Assembly: GCA_963205175.1 (NCBI GenBank)
Contig: CAUJIW010000096.1
Span: forward strand, 1-64,000
Direction: 5' to 3'
DNA: 64,000 bases
Source: Pseudomonadota bacterium
GTDB lineage: Bacteria > Pseudomonadota > Alphaproteobacteria > Sphingomonadales > Sphingomonadaceae
Position numbers and translations under genes: made by a program. Numbering within the stretch: position 1 is the stretch's first letter; every line of letters starts with the position of its first letter. Positions 48,535-58,446 of this stretch are shown here, one piece after another. The notes beneath the pieces were generated by a model that was not told the DNA's origin, did no database searches, and was given only the letters and a program-made list of their open reading frames with translations.

Positions 48535-49283
48535 GCAACTTCCAGGATCATTTCTCCCGCCATGCCGCCCTCTACCGGGACTATCGCCCGCGCTATCCGG
48601 CGGCGCTGTTCACCGCCATCGCCGAGGCGGCGCCGGCCCGCGAGGCGGCGTGGGACTGCGGCTGCGGCAACGGCCAGGCCAGCCTCGGGCTGGCGGCGGC
48701 CTTCGACCGGGTGTTCGCCACCGATGCCAGCGCCCAGCAGGTCGGCTCGGCCGAGCGGCACCCGAAGGTGCACTATTCGGTGTCGACGGCGGAGGCCTCG
48801 ACGCTGGACAGCAACACCGTGGACGCCGTGCTGGTGGCCCAGGCGCTGCACTGGTTCGACGTGCCGCGCTTCTACGACGAAGTGGCGCGGGTGTGTCGGC
48901 CGGGCGGGCTGTTCGTCGCGGTGATGTACGAGCTGGCGACCATCGACGAGGCAATCGACACTGCCGTGCTGGAGTTCTACCGGGGCGACATCGGCCCCTA
49001 CTGGCCAGGCGATCGCCGCCATATCGATAGCGGTTACGCCAGCATCCCGCGCCGCTTCCCCGAGGTGCCCTTTCCCACCCTCACCATGACTGTCGCGTGG
49101 ACGCTGGAGCAGTTCACCGGCTACCTCGCCACCTGGTCGGCGGTGCAGCGCTACCGCAGCGCCACCGGCCGCGATCCGCTGCCGGCACTCGCGCAGACCC
49201 TGGCGCCGCTATGGGGCGACACGCCGGAAGCCCGCCGCACTGTCAGCTGGCCGTTGCGCACCATCACCGGCCGGGTGGCGTAG
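48531..49283 (+). CDS. class I SAM-dependent methyltransferase
   Basis: Small-molecule methyltransferase of 250 residues. The SAM-binding motif I is AWDCGCGNGQASLGLA and the acidic loop is FATDAS; DAVLVAQALHWFDVPRFYDE and VCRPGGLFVAV are the following core motifs, giving the UbiE/Methyltransf_11 type. It is closest to the family with an N-terminal HAALYRDYRPRYP segment. The start is TTG 48531, overlapping the preceding TGA as TTGA, with GGTGGA 5 nt upstream. The substrate is unknown. Confidence 0.86.
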   Translation: MSNFQDHFSRHAALYRDYRPRYPAALFTAIAEAAPAREAAWDCGCGNGQASLGLAAAFDRVFATDASAQQVGSAERHPKVHYSVSTAEASTLDSNTVDAVLVAQALHWFDVPRFYDEVARVCRPGGLFVAVMYELATIDEAIDTAVLEFYRGDIGPYWPGDRRHIDSGYASIPRRFPEVPFPTLTMTVAWTLEQFTGYLATWSAVQRYRSATGRDPLPALAQTLAPLWGDTPEARRTVSWPLRTITGRVA

Positions 49284-49336
49284 GAGACAAGAGGCGGGGG
49301 CCGGTCGCGGCCGACCGGACGAGCGCCGCAGGCCGG

Positions 49337-49427
49337 TGGCGGAGAGGGCGGGATTCGAACCCGCGATAGGCTTTTGACCTATACTCACTTTCCAGGCGAG
49401 CGCCTTCGACCACTCGGCCACCTCTCC
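49337..49427 (-). tRNA. tRNA-Ser (GGA)
   Basis: A 91-nt tRNA on the leftward strand. The acceptor stem is GGAGAGG/CCTCTCC, and a G discriminator is followed by an encoded CCA. The anticodon arm is CTCGC-CT-GGA-AA-GTGAG, anticodon GGA for UCC/UCU serine codons. A long variable arm (TATAGGTCAAAAGCCTATC region) is the class II feature expected for serine. The T-loop is TTCGAAT. It is intact and should be functional. Confidence 0.96.
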
Positions 49428-49729
49428 GCATGCTGCACCAGCAAGAGCCTGTAAAGCGGCGCGCACTATACGGATTTGCCGCCCGCCCGCAAGCGGAACC
49501 TCATGGGCGCCGGTCAGGCCGGCCCACCCCGTCCACCTCACCCCGCCCGAGCCGTCCCCCGGCTACCCCGCCCTGCCCGTGCCGCCGCGCCATCCGCCCG
49601 CCCGCGACCCGATCCGCCAGACCCTGCTTGCCGGGCGGGGCGGCCTTTGATAGGCAGCGGCCTTGTCGCCGGCTGGCGCGCTTCCCGGGGCGTGCGGCCG
49701 CTCCCCGGTTTTCAGGAAGGCCTCGCCCT
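49428..49729. other. intergenic region between tRNA-Ser and purB
   Basis: It contains the tRNA promoter (leftward, near 49430-49480) and then a very proline-codon-like, C-rich stretch up to the purB ribosome site AGGAAGG at 49714-49720. I see no gene or structured RNA in it. Confidence 0.5.
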
Positions 49730-51034
<1,305 letters not shown>

Positions 51035-51406
51035 GCCGCCCGGCACCCCCGAGGCTTCCGGCGCGGCGGACTCCGCGACGCCGCGCGGTCGCCGGGCGTC
51101 GACGCGCGCCCCCCGGCCGTCGCCGCCAATGGCCGGCCGCCGGCGCGGTGTGCGCCGCTGGATCGGTCTGGCCTGCGTGCTGCTGGCGCTACTCAGCCTG
51201 TCGAGCGCGCTGGTTCAGGTGTCGCACGGCGCCGTCGCCGACATCACCCGCGCGGTGTGGGAATCCTTCCTCGGCCTGCTGCTGCTCGGCTTCGGCCTGT
51301 GGATGGCCCGCCGGGGGCGGTCGTGATCGCGCGCATCCGGCTGGACGACACGGTGATGCGGGTCGGGCGCGCGCCGCCATCGCCAATCTCGACATGTAGC
51401 CGGCCC

Positions 51407-51456
51407 CGACACTGGGGGTGTGGGGCTCGGAGGTTCGAATCCTCTCGTTCCGACCA
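51407..51456 (+). pseudogene. 3' fragment of tRNA-Pro (GGG)
   Basis: Structure runs in order: anticodon arm CGACA-CTGGGGG-TGTGG (anticodon GGG, one mismatched pair), variable loop, T-arm GGAGG-TTCGAAT-CCTCT, acceptor 3' strand CGTTCCG, discriminator A, then CCA. The 5' acceptor strand CGGAACG and a D-arm are absent from the sequence to the left, so this is not a complete tRNA. Such 3' tRNA fragments are the hallmark of an integrase attachment site or its remnant. A lower-GC islet follows directly. Confidence 0.75.
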
Positions 51457-51594
51457 ATTTTTCCTAACAATTAAAGTCACTTACGCGAACACCCTTTTGG
51501 GACACTGAGCCGCCACTGGCGCACTTCAAGCGTATTTCTAGCACCGCCGCTGAAATGCTGCGCATATGACCTCATGAGAGGGGGTGCGTTGACC

Positions 51595-52305
51595 ATGCAG
51601 ATTGGAACCAATTCGAGTGCCGCACCGAATAAGATGTGGCGATATATGAAATTTTCCCGCTTTCTGTGGATGCTTCAACGCAAGCAACTATGGCTTTCCA
51701 GAGCCGATCTGTTGGGCGACCCTTGGGAAATGGCACTAGCGGGCAACCAACTTCAGCACGTCATCCAGCACCATCCGCCTCCGCAGCTACCGTTAAACGG
51801 CGGGCCGATTGAATCTGCCATAGAGCGTGCCATGCGGATTATCCCGAAGTGGCGCAAAACGACCTTCGTAAATTGCTGGCGCGCGTCAGAACATGAATCT
51901 CACGCGCTCTGGCGGATTTACTGTGGGTCAGCGGAAGGTGTCGCACTCGAAACCACCTACGACAAGCTCGTTGCATCGCTGCATGGTCCCCAGCTCTTCA
52001 AAGTATCATATGAAAACCCCGGTAGCGCCAAGCGGACCCCCACACGAGAAGACCTCATAACGAAGAAGCGGCCCCCATTTGAATATGAGCAAGAGTTTCG
52101 AATCTTGCTGACGAATGAGGATGCCAGTGAAGAGAGCGGCCTTCCTTTGGACTGGCCTCCAGAAGAACACCTTGTCGGCATCCGAGTGCATCCCGAGGCT
52201 GACGATTCCTTTATGCAGACGGTTGTGGCTGCTGTCACCGACTACGCCCCCGCCTTGAAGGACTGGGTCATATGGTCGGACATGCGAGCGCCGCCGCCCG
52301 TGTAG
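51595..52305 (+). CDS. DUF2971-like protein in low-GC islet
   Basis: A 236-residue soluble protein of unknown function. Features fitting the DUF2971 family are WLSRADLLGDPWEMA near the start, TTFVNCWRASEHESHALWRIY and GVALETTYDKL in the middle, and PPFEYEQEFRILL near the end, i.e. the W-R-x-Y-G-Gly-Val-Ala and E-E-x-R patterns. Codon use and base composition are clearly less GC-rich than the neighbours, marking recent transfer. DUF2971 genes are common in accessory and defence-rich regions. ATG 51595 has GGGGG upstream; an ATG seven codons earlier is possible. Confidence 0.75.
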   Translation: MQIGTNSSAAPNKMWRYMKFSRFLWMLQRKQLWLSRADLLGDPWEMALAGNQLQHVIQHHPPPQLPLNGGPIESAIERAMRIIPKWRKTTFVNCWRASEHESHALWRIYCGSAEGVALETTYDKLVASLHGPQLFKVSYENPGSAKRTPTREDLITKKRPPFEYEQEFRILLTNEDASEESGLPLDWPPEEHLVGIRVHPEADDSFMQTVVAAVTDYAPALKDWVIWSDMRAPPPV

Positions 52306-52329
52306 TGGCAGCACCCCACGCCCGAGGGT

Positions 52330-52381
52330 GCAGAATGCGGCTGGAATTTCCGGGGACAGTATACCTATTTTGACATTCTGC
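52330..52381. repeat. inverted repeat upstream of REP-associated transposase
   Basis: GCAGAATG (52330-52337) and CATTCTGC (52374-52381) are perfect 8-bp inverted arms around 36 nt. Inside lie GGAATTTCC (52343-52351) and GTATAC (52359-52364). Folded, it could present a stem-loop as bound by HUH/Y1 transposases, which sit next to their targets. It abuts the transposase gene start at 52404 and the right end of the low-GC islet. Confidence 0.55.
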
Positions 52382-52403
52382 GCCTGCTGTGACACGGTGG
52401 GCC

Positions 52404-53117
52404 ATGGCCAGACTCGCCCGTATCGTCCTGCCCGATGTTCCTCATCACGTCACCCAGCGCGGCAACCGTCGCCTGCCGGTGTTCTTCCATGACGACGACC
52501 GTGAGCTTTACCTCGGTCTGCTGGCCGAGGCGGCGCGGGCCAGCGACACCCGCTGCCTCGCCTGGTGCCTGATGGACAACCACGTCCATCTGGTGCTGGT
52601 GCCGCGCACGGCGGACGGCCTGCGCGCGACGCTGGGCGAGGCGCACCGGCGCTACACCCGCCATGTCAACTTCCGCGAGGGCTGGCGTGGCCACCTGTTC
52701 CAGGGCCGTTTCGCCAGCTACCCGATGGACGACGGCCACCTGATGGCGGCGGTGCGTTATGTCGAGCAGAACCCGGTGGCGGCGGGGCTGGTGGCGACGG
52801 CGGCCGACTGGCACTGGTCGAGCGCGCGCAGCCATGTGGCGGGCAAACGGGTGGCGGACGATCCGCTGACCGATGTCGCGGCGCTGGGCCGGCATGTGCG
52901 CAACTGGCGGGCGCTGCTGCGCCGGGGGATGGCGGCGGGCGGGCTGGACGCGGCGGCGGTGGAGGCCATCGAGGCGCGGCTGCGCACCGGCCGGCCGCTG
53001 GCCGACCCGGACTGGATCGCCGCCCGCGAGGCCGAGGTCGGCCGGGCGCTGGCGCCGCGCAAGCCGGGGCGCAAGCCGGGGCGCAAGCCCGGCGGCAGGG
53101 CGGCGACATCACCCTGA
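52404..53117 (+). mobile_element. REP-associated tyrosine transposase (Y1_Tnp / IS200-like HUH family)
   Basis: Single-strand DNA transposase-like protein of 237 residues. The HUH motif is NHVHLVLVP and the catalytic Tyr lies in HRRYTRHVN, matching the Y1_Tnp domain in about residues 1-140. LPDVPHHVTQRGNRRLPVFF and GHLFQGRFASYPMDD are the typical RAYT segments. The C-terminus has a KPGRKPGRKPGG basic repeat. Composition is as GC-rich as the core genome, so it is long-resident. It stands between the DUF2971 islet and clpA. Confidence 0.9.
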
Positions 53118-53141
53118 ATCGCCGCCCGGGCCTTTCTCCCT

Positions 53142-53170
53142 CTTGATTGCCGGGCAAAAGCGTCCAATCT
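53142..53170 (+). promoter_or_regulatory. possible heat-shock promoter of clpA
   Basis: CTTGATT (53142-53148) and TCCAATCT (53163-53170), separated by 14 nt, resemble a sigma-32 -35/-10 pair (consensus CTTGAAA and CCCCATNT), with five of seven matches in each. The position, 53 bp before clpA, fits a promoter for a protease gene induced by heat, but a chance match cannot be ruled out. Confidence 0.35.
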
Positions 53171-53223
53171 TTCTGGCATGGGTTCGGTCTCACCCCCGCG
53201 GCTGACCCCACGGGAGTGCGTAG

Positions 53224-55587
53224 ATGCCGTCCTTCTCCAAGCAGCTCGAACAGACCCTGCACAAGGCGCTGGCGGAAGCCGGGCGCCGCCGGCACGAATA
53301 TGCCACGCTGGAACATCTGCTGATGGCGCTGGTCGGCGACCGCGACGCCGCCGCGGTGATGCGCGCCTGCGGCGTCGACATCGACGAACTGGGCCAGCAG
53401 GTCAGCCAGTATCTCGACACCGAGCTGGACTCGCTGAAGGCCGAGGACGGCGTCGAGCCCTCCCCCACCGCCGGCTTCCAGCGGGTGGTGCAGCGGGCGA
53501 TCCTGCATGTGCAGTCGTCCGGCCGGGAGGACGTGACCGGCGCCAACGTGCTGGTGGCGCTGTTTTCCGAACGCGAGAGCCATGCCGTCTACTTCCTGCA
53601 GCAACAGGACATGACCCGGCTGGACGCCGTGTCGTTCATCTCCCACGGCATCGCCAAGACCGGCACCGCCGAGCCGCGCCGGGTGCGCGGCACCGCCGAT
53701 GAAACACCGCCGCGCGACGAACAGGAGCCGAAGGGCGCCAAGGGCAAGGGCCAGGCCAAGCCCCAGGATTCGGCGCTCAAGCAGTTCTGCGTCAACCTCA
53801 ACGACAAGGCGCGTACCGGCAAGATCGACCCGCTGATCGGCCGCGAGGCCGAGGTCGAGCGCACTATCCAGATTCTCTGCCGGCGCTCGAAGAACAACCC
53901 GCTGTATGTCGGCGATCCCGGCGTCGGCAAGACCGCCATCGCCGAGGGCCTAGCGCGCAAGATCATTGAACATCAGGTGCCGGAAGTGCTGGAGCCGGCG
54001 GTCATCTACGCGCTGGACATGGGCGCGCTGCTGGCTGGCACCCGCTATCGCGGCGACTTCGAGGAGCGGCTGAAGGCGGTCGTCACCGAGCTGGAGGCGA
54101 TGCCGCACGCCATCCTGTTCATCGACGAGATTCACACGGTCATCGGCGCCGGCGCCACCTCCGGCGGCGCCATGGACGCCTCCAACCTGCTGAAACCGGC
54201 GCTGTCGTCGGGCGCCATCCGCTGCATCGGCTCGACCACCTACAAGGAGTTCCGCTCCCACTTCGAGAAGGACCGGGCGCTGCTGCGCCGGTTCCAGAAG
54301 ATCGACGTCAACGAGCCGTCCGTCGAGGACTCGATCAAGATCATGATGGGGCTGAAGCCCTATTTCGAAGAGCACCACAAGGTGAAGTACACCGCCGAGG
54401 CCATCAAGTCGGCGGTGGAGCTGGCGGCGCGCTACATCAACGACCGCAAGCTGCCGGACAAGGCGATCGACGTCATCGACGAGGTCGGCGCCTCGCAGAT
54501 GCTGGTGCCGCCCAACAAGCGCAAGAAGGTCATCGGCGTGCGCGAGGTGGAAGGCGTGGTCGCCAAGATCGCCCGCATCCCGCCCAAGTCGGTCTCCACC
54601 GACGACAAGAAGACGCTGGCCAACCTCGACGGCGAGCTCAAGCGGGTGGTGTTCGGCCAGGACAAGGCGATCGAGGCGCTGGCGGCGGCGATCAAGCTCA
54701 GCCGCGCCGGCCTGCGCGAGCCCAACAAGCCGATCGGCTGCTACCTGTTCTCCGGCCCCACCGGCGTCGGCAAGACCGAGGTCGCCAAGCAGCTCGCCGA
54801 ACTGATGGGCATTCCGCTCACCCGCTTCGACATGTCGGAATATATGGAGCGCCACTCGGTCAGCCGGCTGATCGGCGCGCCGCCGGGCTATGTCGGCTTC
54901 GACCAGGGCGGCCAGCTCACCGATGCCGTCGACCAGCACCCCCACTGCGTGCTGCTGCTCGACGAGATCGAGAAGGCCCACCCGGACCTGTTCAACATCC
55001 TGCTGCAGGTGATGGACAACGGTCGGCTGACCGACCACCACGGCAAGACCGTCGACTTCCGCAACGTCGTGCTGATCATGACCACCAACGCCGGCGCCGC
55101 AGAGATGGCCAAGGATGCCATCGGGTTCGGCCGTTCGACCCGCGAGGGCGAGGACGAGGAGGCGATCAGGCGGATGTTCGCGCCGGAGTTCCGCAACCGT
55201 CTGGATGCGGTGATCCCGTTCGACTATCTGCCGACCCCGGTGGTCGCCCGCGTCGTCGACAAGTTCATCCTCCAGCTGGAGATGCAGCTGGCCGATCGCA
55301 ACGTTCACATCGCGCTCACCGACGAGGCCAAGGACTGGCTGACCGCGCGCGGCTACGACCGGCTCTACGGCGCCCGGCCGATGTCCCGTCTGATCCAGGA
55401 AGAGATCAAGAAGCCGCTGGCCGACGAGCTGCTGTTCGGCAAGCTGGTCAACGGCGGCGAGGTGCGGGTACATCTCAAGGACGACAAGCTCGCCTTCGAG
55501 ATCGTGCCGGCGGCCCCCAGTGCCAAGGCAAGCAAGGGAGGGGCCAGCAAGGGCGGCACCCGTGGCAAGCCGAGGATCGAGGCCTGA
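53224..55587 (+). CDS. clpA: ATP-dependent Clp protease ATP-binding subunit ClpA
   Basis: AAA+ unfoldase that feeds substrates into ClpP. The 787-residue protein has N-terminal repeats (about 1-145, KALAEAGRRRHEYATLEHLL), AAA+ module 1 with Walker A GDPGVGKTAIAE near 230 and LFIDEIHTVIGAG, AAA+ module 2 with GPTGVGKTEVAKQ and LLLDEIEKAHPDLFN, and the ClpP-docking tripeptide IGF in DAIGFGR. It lacks the ClpB middle coiled coil, so ClpA is certain. GGGAG precedes the ATG. The usual neighbour clpS is not upstream; the transposase gene lies there instead. Confidence 0.96.
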   Translation: MPSFSKQLEQTLHKALAEAGRRRHEYATLEHLLMALVGDRDAAAVMRACGVDIDELGQQVSQYLDTELDSLKAEDGVEPSPTAGFQRVVQRAILHVQSSGREDVTGANVLVALFSERESHAVYFLQQQDMTRLDAVSFISHGIAKTGTAEPRRVRGTADETPPRDEQEPKGAKGKGQAKPQDSALKQFCVNLNDKARTGKIDPLIGREAEVERTIQILCRRSKNNPLYVGDPGVGKTAIAEGLARKIIEHQVPEVLEPAVIYALDMGALLAGTRYRGDFEERLKAVVTELEAMPHAILFIDEIHTVIGAGATSGGAMDASNLLKPALSSGAIRCIGSTTYKEFRSHFEKDRALLRRFQKIDVNEPSVEDSIKIMMGLKPYFEEHHKVKYTAEAIKSAVELAARYINDRKLPDKAIDVIDEVGASQMLVPPNKRKKVIGVREVEGVVAKIARIPPKSVSTDDKKTLANLDGELKRVVFGQDKAIEALAAAIKLSRAGLREPNKPIGCYLFSGPTGVGKTEVAKQLAELMGIPLTRFDMSEYMERHSVSRLIGAPPGYVGFDQGGQLTDAVDQHPHCVLLLDEIEKAHPDLFNILLQVMDNGRLTDHHGKTVDFRNVVLIMTTNAGAAEMAKDAIGFGRSTREGEDEEAIRRMFAPEFRNRLDAVIPFDYLPTPVVARVVDKFILQLEMQLADRNVHIALTDEAKDWLTARGYDRLYGARPMSRLIQEEIKKPLADELLFGKLVNGGEVRVHLKDDKLAFEIVPAAPSAKASKGGASKGGTRGKPRIEA

Positions 55588-55784
55588 GGCCGGACGCCGG
55601 CCCGGCCCGCAACCGCTGCGGGTCCGGCGAGTCGCCGGTGCCGATGGGCCATTGGTCTCCTCCGGCGGCGCGGCTGGACAAGCATTTACGTTTCGTTGAC
55701 GTCTGTGCCGTTTGATGGTGCCAGTCATCCGGTCGATGACGAACCTACAGGGCATTGAGGCAGTTGGCGACAGACGGTACGAGT

Positions 55785-56297
55785 ATGGCGCGCAAGGAGA
55801 TTTCCGTTGATCATCTGATGGCCGTCGCGGCGCCGCGCAATCCCAAGGCGGCGGTGCTGATGGACATGCTGCTCTATGAACGCGCACTCGCCCAGGGGCT
55901 GGTGAGCGCCAACCCGACCGACCTCGACGCCGCCGGCCTGAAGACGATCCTGCAACGGGCGCTGATCGGCCAGCGATCACTGAAAGTGGTGGTCCCGGCC
56001 GCCGCCGCGCTGACGGTCGATATTCCGGCGCTCAACCACGTGCTGCTGGTGATCGGCGACTATTTCAAGGACAGTTCGCAGATGACCGTCCAGGTCGCCG
56101 CCTCCCGCAGCATCGTCAAGATCGGTTTCAAGTCGCTGGGCTACAAGCCCAACGTCGACGCCGCGACCCTGAAGAGGAAACTGGCCAAGGCAATCACCAT
56201 GACCGGCAGCAAGCTCGACATCGACCCGCTGGCACCCGGCGCCGTCAACCTGTTCGTGCCGGTCGCCCCTCGTTCGAGCACGCAGGACGCCGCCTGA
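55785..56297 (+). CDS. conserved-looking hypothetical protein, 170 residues
   Basis: Soluble protein with no signal peptide or membrane span. It begins MARKEISVDHLMAVAAPRNP, has helical Ala/Leu segments in the middle (LIGQRSLKVVVPAAAAL, ALNHVLLVIGDYF), and ends with APGAVNLFVPVAPRSS. Codon usage agrees with neighbours, and there is no overlap with other genes, so it is probably real. I do not recognise the family. ATG 55785 is preferred to a TTG at 55755. It lies in the same direction as clpA, about 200 bp after it, and convergent with hisI. Confidence 0.62.
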   Translation: MARKEISVDHLMAVAAPRNPKAAVLMDMLLYERALAQGLVSANPTDLDAAGLKTILQRALIGQRSLKVVVPAAAALTVDIPALNHVLLVIGDYFKDSSQMTVQVAASRSIVKIGFKSLGYKPNVDAATLKRKLAKAITMTGSKLDIDPLAPGAVNLFVPVAPRSSTQDAA

Positions 56298-56332
56298 ACC
56301 CGCGCCGCGCCAGCACCCGCGCCTCCGCCGGG

Positions 56333-56782
56333 TTAATGGCCGTACACCGCCTTGGGGTCGTAGGCCTTGGCCTCCACCGTTTCCAGCCGCACCGGCTCGC
56401 CCGCCGGCTGGCCGAGCGGCGCCCGCCGGTAGAAACAGCCCGGATAGCCGACATGGCACTGGCCCGGCCCGTGCGGCAGCACCTTCAGCCACACCGCGTC
56501 CTGGTCGCAGTCGACCCTGAGTTCGACCACTGTCTGCACATGCCCCGAGGTGGCGCCCTTGTGCCAGATTTCGGCCCGCGAGCGCGACCAGTAGTGCGCC
56601 TCGCCGGTCGCGATGGTGCGCGCCAGCGCCTCGGCGTTCATGTAGGCCAGCATCAGCACCTCGCCGGTCTCGGCATGGGTCGCTACCGCCGCCACCAGGC
56701 CGCGCTCGTCGAAGCGCGGCAGCAGCCGGCTGCCTTCCTCCCGCTCGGCGGTGGTGATGTCGTCCGGTGTCGTCCCTGCCAT
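56333..56782 (-). CDS. hisI: phosphoribosyl-AMP cyclohydrolase
   Basis: Third step of histidine synthesis, opening the adenine ring of PR-AMP. The 149-residue protein contains [15 protein letters not shown] and [22 protein letters not shown] near the substrate site, then the zinc and magnesium ligands in [12 protein letters not shown] and [12 protein letters not shown]. It is the single-domain HisI, without the HisE domain found fused in enterobacteria. AGGA lies 8 nt before ATG 56782. Divergent from purF, 176 bp apart. Confidence 0.95.
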   Translation of the reverse strand: MAGTTPDDITTAEREEGSRLLPRFDERGLVAAVATHAETGEVLMLAYMNAEALARTIATGEAHYWSRSRAEIWHKGATSGHVQTVVELRVDCDQDAVWLKVLPHGPGQCHVGYPGCFYRRAPLGQPAGEPVRLETVEAKAYDPKAVYGH

Positions 56783-56958
56783 CGCTGTTCCTGCCCTTGC
56801 CGTCCGGACCGGTGCCCGTCCGCTGATGCTGGTAGCGCGTCCGGCACCGGACGCACAATAGGGGAGGACAAAGCGGCTCAAGACAGTTATATGACCGCCC
56901 GAGTCACCACCACCGGGGCAGGACGGCGGCGGGACGCGTGTGTCGTTGGGGGGCAAGT

Positions 56959-58446
56959 ATGGAAGCCGCGATGAATCAACCGTTCGCCGCCTTTACCACC
57001 AACCCCTTCGATGACGACAAGCTGCGCGAGGAGTGCGGCATCTTCGGCATCTATGGCACCGATGGCGCCGCCGCCATCACCGCGCTCGGGCTGCATGCCC
57101 TGCAGCATCGCGGCCAGGAAGCCGCCGGCATCACCAGCTGGGACGGCGCCAACTTCAACAACCACCGCGCCATGGGGCATGTCGCCGGCAACTTCGACCG
57201 CGCCGAGATCATCGACAAGCTGCCCGGCACCTCGGCCATCGGTCATGTCCGCTACTCCACCACCGGCGAGACGGCGCTGCGCAACGTCCAGCCGCTGTTC
57301 GCCGAACTGGCCACCGGTGGCTTCGCCGTCGCCCACAACGGCAACCTCACCAACGCGACGACGCTGCGCCGCCAGCTGGTCCGCCAGGGTTCGATCTTCC
57401 AGTCGACCTCCGACACCGAGGTCATCATCCACCTGGTGGCGACGTCGAGCTACCGCACGCTGCTGGACCGCTTCATCGACGCCCTGCGCCGCATCGAGGG
57501 CGCCTACAGCCTGGTCTGCCTCACCCGCGAGGGCCTGATCGCGGTGCGCGACCCGCTGGGCGTGCGGCCACTGGTGCTCGGCCGGCTGAACGACTCGTAC
57601 ATTCTCGCCTCCGAGACCTGCGCGCTGGATATCGTCGGCGCCACCTTCATCCGCTCGCTGGACCCCGGCGAGCTGATCGTGCTGTCGGAGCGCGGCCTGC
57701 AGTCGCACAAGCCGTTCGCCGCCGTGCGGGCGCGGCCGTGCATTTTCGAGCACGTCTATTTCTCCCGCCCCGATTCGGTGGTGGATGGCCTCAGCGTCTA
57801 CGAAATCCGCAAGCGCATTGGCGCCCAGCTGGCGCTGGAAAGCGGCGTCGAGGCCGACATGGTGGTGCCGGTGCCGGATTCCGGCACGCCGGCGGCCATC
57901 GGGTACTCCCAGGCCTCCGGTCTGCCGTTCGAGCTGGGCATCATCCGCAGCCACTATATCGGCCGCACCTTCATCCAGCCCGGCGACCACATCCGCCACC
58001 TCGGCGTCAAGCTGAAGCACAACGCCAACCGCGCCCAGATCGCCGGCAAGCGCATCGTGCTGATCGACGATTCGATCGTCCGCGGCACCACCTCGGTGAA
58101 GATCGTGCAGATGCTGCGCGAGGCCGGCGCGGCCGAGGTCCACATGCGCATCGCCAGCCCGCCGACCCGGCACAGCTGCTTCTACGGCGTCGACACGCCG
58201 GAGCGCTCGAAGCTGCTGGCGGCGCAGATGGATGTCGAACGCATGGCCAGCTACATCAAGGTGGACAGCCTCGCCTTCCTGTCGATCAACGGCCTCTACC
58301 GGGCGGTCGGCGAGGACATGCGGGTGGACGACGCGCCGCAGTATTGCGACGCCTGCTTCACGGGCGATTACCCGACCCGGCTCACCGACCTGGAGGACAA
58401 CGACCGTCCGGACCAGCTGTCACTGCTGGCGGAGCGGGTGATTTGA
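56959..58446 (+). CDS. purF: amidophosphoribosyltransferase
   Basis: Commits PRPP to purine synthesis by adding glutamine nitrogen. The 495-residue protein has a short propeptide ([20 protein letters not shown]) ending before the nucleophile Cys26 in [10 protein letters not shown], which must be exposed by processing. The glutaminase domain ([27 protein letters not shown]) is followed by the phosphoribosyltransferase domain with the PRPP loop [24 protein letters not shown] and the conserved CDTPE-like region near the end resemble the Fe-S-containing type. ATG 56959 follows GGGGGG; ATG 56971 is an alternative. It overlaps the next gene by 4 nt. Confidence 0.96.
   Translation: MEAAMNQPFAAFTTNPFDDDKLREECGIFGIYGTDGAAAITALGLHALQHRGQEAAGITSWDGANFNNHRAMGHVAGNFDRAEIIDKLPGTSAIGHVRYSTTGETALRNVQPLFAELATGGFAVAHNGNLTNATTLRRQLVRQGSIFQSTSDTEVIIHLVATSSYRTLLDRFIDALRRIEGAYSLVCLTREGLIAVRDPLGVRPLVLGRLNDSYILASETCALDIVGATFIRSLDPGELIVLSERGLQSHKPFAAVRARPCIFEHVYFSRPDSVVDGLSVYEIRKRIGAQLALESGVEADMVVPVPDSGTPAAIGYSQASGLPFELGIIRSHYIGRTFIQPGDHIRHLGVKLKHNANRAQIAGKRIVLIDDSIVRGTTSVKIVQMLREAGAAEVHMRIASPPTRHSCFYGVDTPERSKLLAAQMDVERMASYIKVDSLAFLSINGLYRAVGEDMRVDDAPQYCDACFTGDYPTRLTDLEDNDRPDQLSLLAERVI

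Noticed and set aside
51360-51456. Intact tRNA-Pro gene
   Set aside because: The acceptor 5' strand (CGGAACG) and the D-arm are missing in the preceding sequence, so only a 3' fragment exists.
52006-52395. 129-codon minus-strand frame across the low-GC islet
   Set aside because: Antisense to the DUF2971-like gene, and it lacks a start site or homology.
53950-55980. 676-codon minus-strand frame opposite clpA
   Set aside because: Antisense shadow of a highly conserved AAA+ gene.
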